Shown here one piece after another: positions 41,974-46,893 of a stretch of 46,893 bases of DNA. Below the pieces are notes generated by a model, which had not been told where the DNA came from, searched no databases, and saw only the letters and a list, made by a program, of their open reading frames with translations. Every line of letters begins with the position of its first letter. Within the stretch, counting starts at the first letter, position 1. The position numbers and the translations under genes are program-made. Source of the stretch: an uncultured bacterium (GTDB taxonomy: Bacteria > Patescibacteriota > Gracilibacteria > BD1-5 > UBA2023); assembly GCA_903908595.1 (NCBI GenBank), contig CAIVSN010000158.1:1-46893 (forward strand). The letters are read 5' to 3'.

Positions 41974-42130
41974 AATGATTGGGTTAAGATGGCTTGTAGA
42001 AAAGTGCTCGGAATTCGGAAGGGTGGCACGAGCATCGTACCCAGCAATATTAATACCGGATTATACCATGGAAGTTAGCCCGGTCGAAAGATGGAAGGAA
42101 AATAGCCAGCCGGGAGATGGCCCCCAATCT

Positions 42131-42157
42131 AGAAAAAATCCCGCGCGAGGCGGGATC
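42131..42157 (-). terminator. Intrinsic terminator downstream of the MCP gene
   Basis: Minus strand ATCCCGCCTCGCGCGGGATTTTTTCT. Confidence 0.8.
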
Positions 42158-42184
42158 TGGAACGCGGGGATGGTTTCCCCCGCA

Positions 42185-44152
42185 TCATGTCACGTGTATC
42201 CCCCGCATCAGATTCATGAGATTTTGAATCGTCCCATGAACTTCTACGAGCGACGCCGCGATTTCTTCGCTCGTCGCGGCATTTTCATTCGCAATCGCGC
42301 TCAGGTGTTCGATTTCCCTTTTGATTCCGATTACCGACTCGTGGGTAGAATCGCAATCGTTCGATAGCCCTTCCGTGACCGTCGCCAACCCCTGATTGAT
42401 ACCGCTGAACGCTTCGGTGGTTTCATTTTCCATATGTCGTACGGAAGTGACGGCAAAATCCATATTTTGTATGGCCTTCGCGAGGTCGCCGGACGTGTCC
42501 TTCATGCTCTTCAGCAATTGGCCGGTGGTACGTTTCCCGGCGTCGCTGGCGACTTTCGATCGCTCTGCCAGGGTGCGTACTTCCAATGCCACCACCGCGA
42601 AACTCCGACCCGATTCTCCCGCCCTTGCCGCCTCGATTGAGGCATTGAGGGCGAGGATGTTGGTCTGGAAGGCAATTCCCTCGATCGTGCTCAATACCTC
42701 GATGATCTCCCTGATACTGCCTTCCGACAGCATCGCGAACGTACCGCTCGCGGTCACGATAGCGGATTGTGCCGACCGTATCCCCTGAGTGACCTGCTCG
42801 ACTTCTTTTGTCACCAGCCGTTTCGCGTGGTCTATCGCCCCTTCCTGTTCCCTGAGTTTGCCGATATCTTGCCGGGTATTGCTCGCATGGGTCTCAAGCG
42901 TTTCGGTGTTCCGGCTCAATCCTTCCGCGGCCAAGCTGAGCCCCTCGTTTTCCGTTCCTTGCGAAAGGGTGGCGGTCGAGACGTGACCCGTGCTTGCCTC
43001 TATGTCACTTAAGGAAGATTTTGCCGCCTCGAACGCGGTCTTTATGGGACCGAGCTTGAATCGGAGCACGAGGGCGAGGGATGCCACGACCAAAATGAAC
43101 AGGCCGGTCATGGATGCCCATATGATATTCCTAAGCAGAATGGATTCCGTCAGTATCTCCGTTTTGGGGAGGGCGCCAACTATCATCATGCCTACGTCCG
43201 GAACATCCTGGAACCACCCGACCTTTTCGGTAATGCTTCCGTCCGCCTCCTTCCATTTGTAAGAAAATTCCCCGGGAGCGAATACGATTTTCCCATCCCC
43301 GGAATGGGTGACGGTACTTTTTTTACGAGCCAGTATGTCCTCGAATATTTTCTTTCCATTCTCGGCATCGGTCTGACCCAGAAAATTTTTTCCTACAAAA
43401 GAAGCGTTCCGGTGCATCAACATGTTCCCATACGTTTTTCCCGCTTTGGAATCAAGCACGTAAATATATCCCGTCTGCCCTATTTTCTGATTCAGGAGCA
43501 CGGCCGTAAACGCATCGATGATCGGTTGTACGTTCGTTCCCACGTATCCGACGATTTTACGTCCTCCCACGTCCTGCAGCGTCTGGTATTTCGCGAAGTA
43601 GTTGACGCCGAGTATCGGGGCGAGCCCGATAAACGGCCTATCCGCTTGTATGGCTTCGATAACGGGTACCGAATCCATAACCGTCCCGTACATGCGGTTT
43701 TTTTGGACGTCCCGCACCGAAGTGGAAATCCGTACGCATTTCGCCTCGCACGCGATTACCGACGCGACCGAACCCCGGTAGATTTCCGAGAACTTGTCCA
43801 CCTGCCGGTGTTGGTTCGTGACGACGGCATCCTGGTTCGAAAACACGGGGACTTGGTTCGATCCGGACGAAGCCGGATCGAACTTCCATTCCTTGTTGTC
43901 AAACATCCCGGCAAAAGAATCGAACTGGGCATTGGTATTGGCCATGAAGCCAATATGCATCATTTGCAAGGAATTGGCATTCCCCACCATGATCGTATTG
44001 ACCAGTTTTTCCGTTTCGCGTTTGCTATTCTGACCGCTCAAATGGGAGAGTCCCAACGATATGGTCAACGCGGCAAGGGAAAACACCGCTCCGATCGCCA
44101 GAAGGATCGAAGCAAGCGTGGAAGTCGATTTCCTATTTGTTTTCGTAGCCAT
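42185..44152 (-). CDS. Methyl-accepting chemotaxis protein (Cache-type sensor, MCP signal domain); ends at UGA
   Basis: TM helices; [25 protein letters not shown]; tip [44 protein letters not shown]-terminus [11 protein letters not shown] then TGA at 42185-42187. Confidence 0.92.
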   Translation of the reverse strand: MATKTNRKSTSTLASILLAIGAVFSLAALTISLGLSHLSGQNSKRETEKLVNTIMVGNANSLQMMHIGFMANTNAQFDSFAGMFDNKEWKFDPASSGSNQVPVFSNQDAVVTNQHRQVDKFSEIYRGSVASVIACEAKCVRISTSVRDVQKNRMYGTVMDSVPVIEAIQADRPFIGLAPILGVNYFAKYQTLQDVGGRKIVGYVGTNVQPIIDAFTAVLLNQKIGQTGYIYVLDSKAGKTYGNMLMHRNASFVGKNFLGQTDAENGKKIFEDILARKKSTVTHSGDGKIVFAPGEFSYKWKEADGSITEKVGWFQDVPDVGMMIVGALPKTEILTESILLRNIIWASMTGLFILVVASLALVLRFKLGPIKTAFEAAKSSLSDIEASTGHVSTATLSQGTENEGLSLAAEGLSRNTETLETHASNTRQDIGKLREQEGAIDHAKRLVTKEVEQVTQGIRSAQSAIVTASGTFAMLSEGSIREIIEVLSTIEGIAFQTNILALNASIEAARAGESGRSFAVVALEVRTLAERSKVASDAGKRTTGQLLKSMKDTSGDLAKAIQNMDFAVTSVRHMENETTEAFSGINQGLATVTEGLSNDCDSTHESVIGIKREIEHLSAIANENAATSEEIAASLVEVHGTIQNLMNLMRGIHVT

Positions 44153-44277
44153 TTTCGTATTTCCTTCAAATATTGGTTGATTGAGAAAAAGAAGCCGGTT
44201 CGGATTCTATAGAAGGAATTTATATTAACAAAAAAATAGATTATTCCGTTCGAGTGTCCGACACGGGGTACGATGGG

Positions 44278-44316
44278 CCGAAAAAAATCGCCAACCGGAA
44301 ATCCGGCGGGCGATTA
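44278..44316 (-). terminator. Intrinsic terminator downstream of ahcY
   Basis: Minus strand AATCGCCCGCCGGATTTCCGGTTGGCGATTTTTTT. Confidence 0.7.
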
Positions 44317-44332
44317 CTCGTGACGATGATTC

Positions 44333-45736
44333 CTAATACCGATAGTGGTCCGGCTTGAACGGTCCGACCTTCGGCACCCCGATATAGTCGGCCTGCTCGG
44401 TGGAGAGCTCCGTAAGCTCTGCCCCAATGCGTCCGAGATGGAGCCGCGCGACTTTCTCGTCGAGGTGCTTCGGGAGGCGGTAGACGCCGACCGGGTAGGC
44501 TTCGGGATGGTTGAAAAGTTCCATCTGCGCGAGCGTCTGGTTCGTGAACGAATTGGACATGACGAACGAGGGGTGGCCCGTCGCGCAACCGAGATTGACG
44601 AGGCGGCCTTCCGCGAGGAGGAGGATCTTGTTCCCGCTCGGGAGCGTGATGTGGTCGACCTGGGGCTTGATATTGTCCCAGACGTATTTTCTCATGCTCA
44701 TGACGTCGATTTCGCTGTCGAAATGCCCGATGTTGCAAACGATGGATTCGTGCCGCATCTTCACCATGTGATCATGGGTGATAATATCCTTGTTTCCGGT
44801 TGCCGTCACGAAGATGTCGCCCTTGTCACAGGCATATTCCATCGTAATGACCCGGTACCCTTCCATGCTGGCTTGAAGCGCGCAGATCGGGTCGATTTCC
44901 GTGACCCAGACCGTCGCTCCCATGCCTCGGAACGCCGAAGCACATCCCTTCCCCACGTCGCCGTATCCGCACACGACCGCGATTTTCCCGGCGATCATGA
45001 CGTCGGTGGCCCGCTTGATTCCGTCGATGATGGACTCCCGGCAACCGTACAGGTTGTCGAATTTGGACTTCGTTACCGAGTCGTTGACGTTGATCGCGGG
45101 GAACGGAAGCCGTCCCGCCTCGAACATCTGGTAGAGCCGGTGGACCCCGGTGGTGGTCTCTTCGGAAACCCCGCGGATGTTTTTGCGGATGTTGGAATAG
45201 AATCCTGGCTTGGAAGCGAGGGTTTTCTTGATGGCAGCGAACAATACGCGTTCTTCTTCGCAGGTCGGGTTCGCGAGGACCCCGATGTCGGATTCCGCTT
45301 CGGAACCGAGGATCACGAGCAAGGTCGCGTCTCCCCCGTCGTCGAGGATCATGTTCGGTGTGCCGCCGTCTGACCAGTCGAGGATTCGGTGGGTGTATTC
45401 CCAGTATTCTTCGAGGGATTCGCCCTTGTACGCGAACACCGGAATGCCGGCTTCCGCTATCGCCGCCGCCGCGTGGTCCTGGGTCGAGAAAATATTGCAG
45501 GAAGCCCACCGGATGTCGGCCCCAAGCGCTTTGAGCGTTTCGATGAGCGCCGCCGTCTGGATGGTCATGTGGAGGGAGCCGGCAATCCGAGCGCCCTTAA
45601 GCGGTTGGGAATCCCCGTATTCCTTCCGGAGGGACATGAGCCCCGGCATTTCCGTTTCGGCGATTTCGAGCTCCTTCCGTCCCCAGGCCGCGAGGGAAAT
45701 ATCGGCAATCCTGTAGTCGTTCGTGTTCGTGTTCAT
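44333..45736 (-). CDS. ahcY: Adenosylhomocysteinase
   Basis: [91 protein letters not shown]-terminal KPDHYRY. No internal UGA; TAG stop. Confidence 0.97.
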   Translation of the reverse strand: MNTNTNDYRIADISLAAWGRKELEIAETEMPGLMSLRKEYGDSQPLKGARIAGSLHMTIQTAALIETLKALGADIRWASCNIFSTQDHAAAAIAEAGIPVFAYKGESLEEYWEYTHRILDWSDGGTPNMILDDGGDATLLVILGSEAESDIGVLANPTCEEERVLFAAIKKTLASKPGFYSNIRKNIRGVSEETTTGVHRLYQMFEAGRLPFPAINVNDSVTKSKFDNLYGCRESIIDGIKRATDVMIAGKIAVVCGYGDVGKGCASAFRGMGATVWVTEIDPICALQASMEGYRVITMEYACDKGDIFVTATGNKDIITHDHMVKMRHESIVCNIGHFDSEIDVMSMRKYVWDNIKPQVDHITLPSGNKILLLAEGRLVNLGCATGHPSFVMSNSFTNQTLAQMELFNHPEAYPVGVYRLPKHLDEKVARLHLGRIGAELTELSTEQADYIGVPKVGPFKPDHYRY

Positions 45737-45784
45737 AGTGAAATTGGTTAAAAAAAAAGAGAGCATTGTATCGAAAGCAATTCC

Positions 45785-46723
45785 TTACGCAAAGAATTTT
45801 TCTCAGAATTCCTTCATTCCTATCGCGTCGACGGAATCCCGGGTAAACGTGTGGTTCTGCCCCCCGACGTGCTCGATCTTGATGCCGCCGAGCACGCTGC
45901 CGAGCTTACAGGACTTCTCGATGTCCCATCCTTCGGAAAGCCCGCACAGGAGACCTGCCCGGAACGCGTCGCCGCATCCGGTCGGATCCACGGGGGTATG
46001 GACGAAAATCGTCGGGATTTCCGTTTCTCCCGATTCCTGGCAGATGCGGGATCCCTTCTCCCCGAGGGTGACGATCGCGATTTTGCCGTAGGACTTCGCG
46101 ATGTCCGTGAAATACTGTCCGGACAGGCCCCGGAAGGTCTCATACTCGTATTCGTTCATGATCGTGATGTCCGCTTGGACCACCATTTTTACGAGTTCGT
46201 CCCCGGAAAACAGCCCCATAGCCTGCCCCGGATCGAAAATCGTAAAAATCCCGCGTTCGGTGCATTCCCGCAAGTGGTTCATGATGCCGAGCCGGGAATC
46301 GGGAGCGATAATGGCATGCGAATACGGCGCGTTCCTTACGGAAATTTCTCAGGAAAAACCCATCGCCCCGGGATGGAACGCCGTGATCTGCCGGCCGATT
46401 TCGTCGCCGATGATGTAGCCCTGCGGGCTGAACGTCTGGGGGATGACCCTGATGGAATCCGTACGGATGCCAAGTTCCGCGAGGCGGAGGAGGTATCCTT
46501 CCGCATCCTCCCCGACCGCGGCGATGATTTCGGAAGATTTCCCGAGCAGAGAAAGGTTGTACGCGATATTCCCGGCGGCGCCGCCGTACTCGCGACGGAT
46601 GGTCGGAACGAACAGCGACATATTGAAGCTGTCGAGCGCGTCGGGGATGATTTGGCTTTTGAAAGTCCCGACGACCGATATGATGGTATCGAACGCCACG
46701 GAACCTGAAACGAGTATGCTCAT
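45785..46723 (-). CDS. PfkB-family carbohydrate/nucleoside kinase (adenosine kinase-like)
   Basis: MSILVSGSVAFDTIISV..., GGAAGNIAYNLSLLG, GRQITAFHPGAMGFS-[UGA]-EISV, VDPTGCGDAFRAGLLCGL; last UGA followed by EKFFA and TAA. Confidence 0.9.
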
Positions 46724-46893
46724 AGAAAAAAGGGGTTATGGAGCCTCTGCAATATTCCCTTCGTTAGTAAAAATCTCATATTTTTTAGGCATATTTTATG
46801 ATAGAAAAATGAGTTTAGTGGTTCTAAATGAATTTTTATAGAGTAAAATAGGACAAAAAAGATGAAATTTTAATAGATGTGGAATATTGCAGA

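Noticed and set aside
1-46893. Widespread pseudogenes from internal stops
   Set aside because: All recurrent interruptions are TGA at conserved Gly positions; TAA/TAG interruptions are essentially absent (gltX N-terminus being the exception). Fits recoding, not decay.
1-46893. UGA as selenocysteine or tryptophan
   Set aside because: Positions align with Gly motifs (Walker A, GGEEF, AIAGVMGG), too many per gene for Sec, and no SECIS-like context needed; Trp would break these motifs.

Overview
This window comes from a bacterium that reads UGA as glycine (translation table 25, as in Gracilibacteria/BD1-5 and Absconditabacteria/SR1). Most real genes are chopped at TGA in the supplied ORF track. 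Rejoining the pieces with UGA=Gly gives about 32 full-length CDSs with TAA/TAG ends, and UGA often sits at near-invariant glycines: a Walker A Gly, the first Gly of GGEEF, PheT AIAGVMGG, Nth HGR-like and TatD. Recognisable genes: Nth, TatD, RelA/SpoT, PheT, T4SS-pilin-like protein, azoreductase, DUF805, GIY-YIG, ABC-F, two c-di-GMP proteins (GGDEF; CHASE-PAS-GGDEF-EAL), GltX, secreted DUF4214/FISUMP-like protein, EEP hydrolase, heterodimeric ABC exporter, flavodoxin-like oxidoreductase, sortase plus LPKTG-bearing DUF3494 (ice-binding-like) surface protein, Nudix, DHODH, YgjP-like metallopeptidase, SulP, ATP-grasp, MCP, AhcY and PfkB-type kinase. Most unusual observations: (1) catalytic UGA glycines; (2) three families of imperfect-palindrome intergenic repeats, one with compensatory arm changes and outer arms matching the flanking gene's 3' end; (3) a 575-aa protein with four ~100-aa repeats of a domain I do not recognise; (4) two genes whose only stop before an intrinsic terminator is UGA; (5) a TAA inside the expected N-terminus of GltX. 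No rRNA, tRNA or CRISPR was recognised. All product calls are from reading translations by eye; no searches were run.
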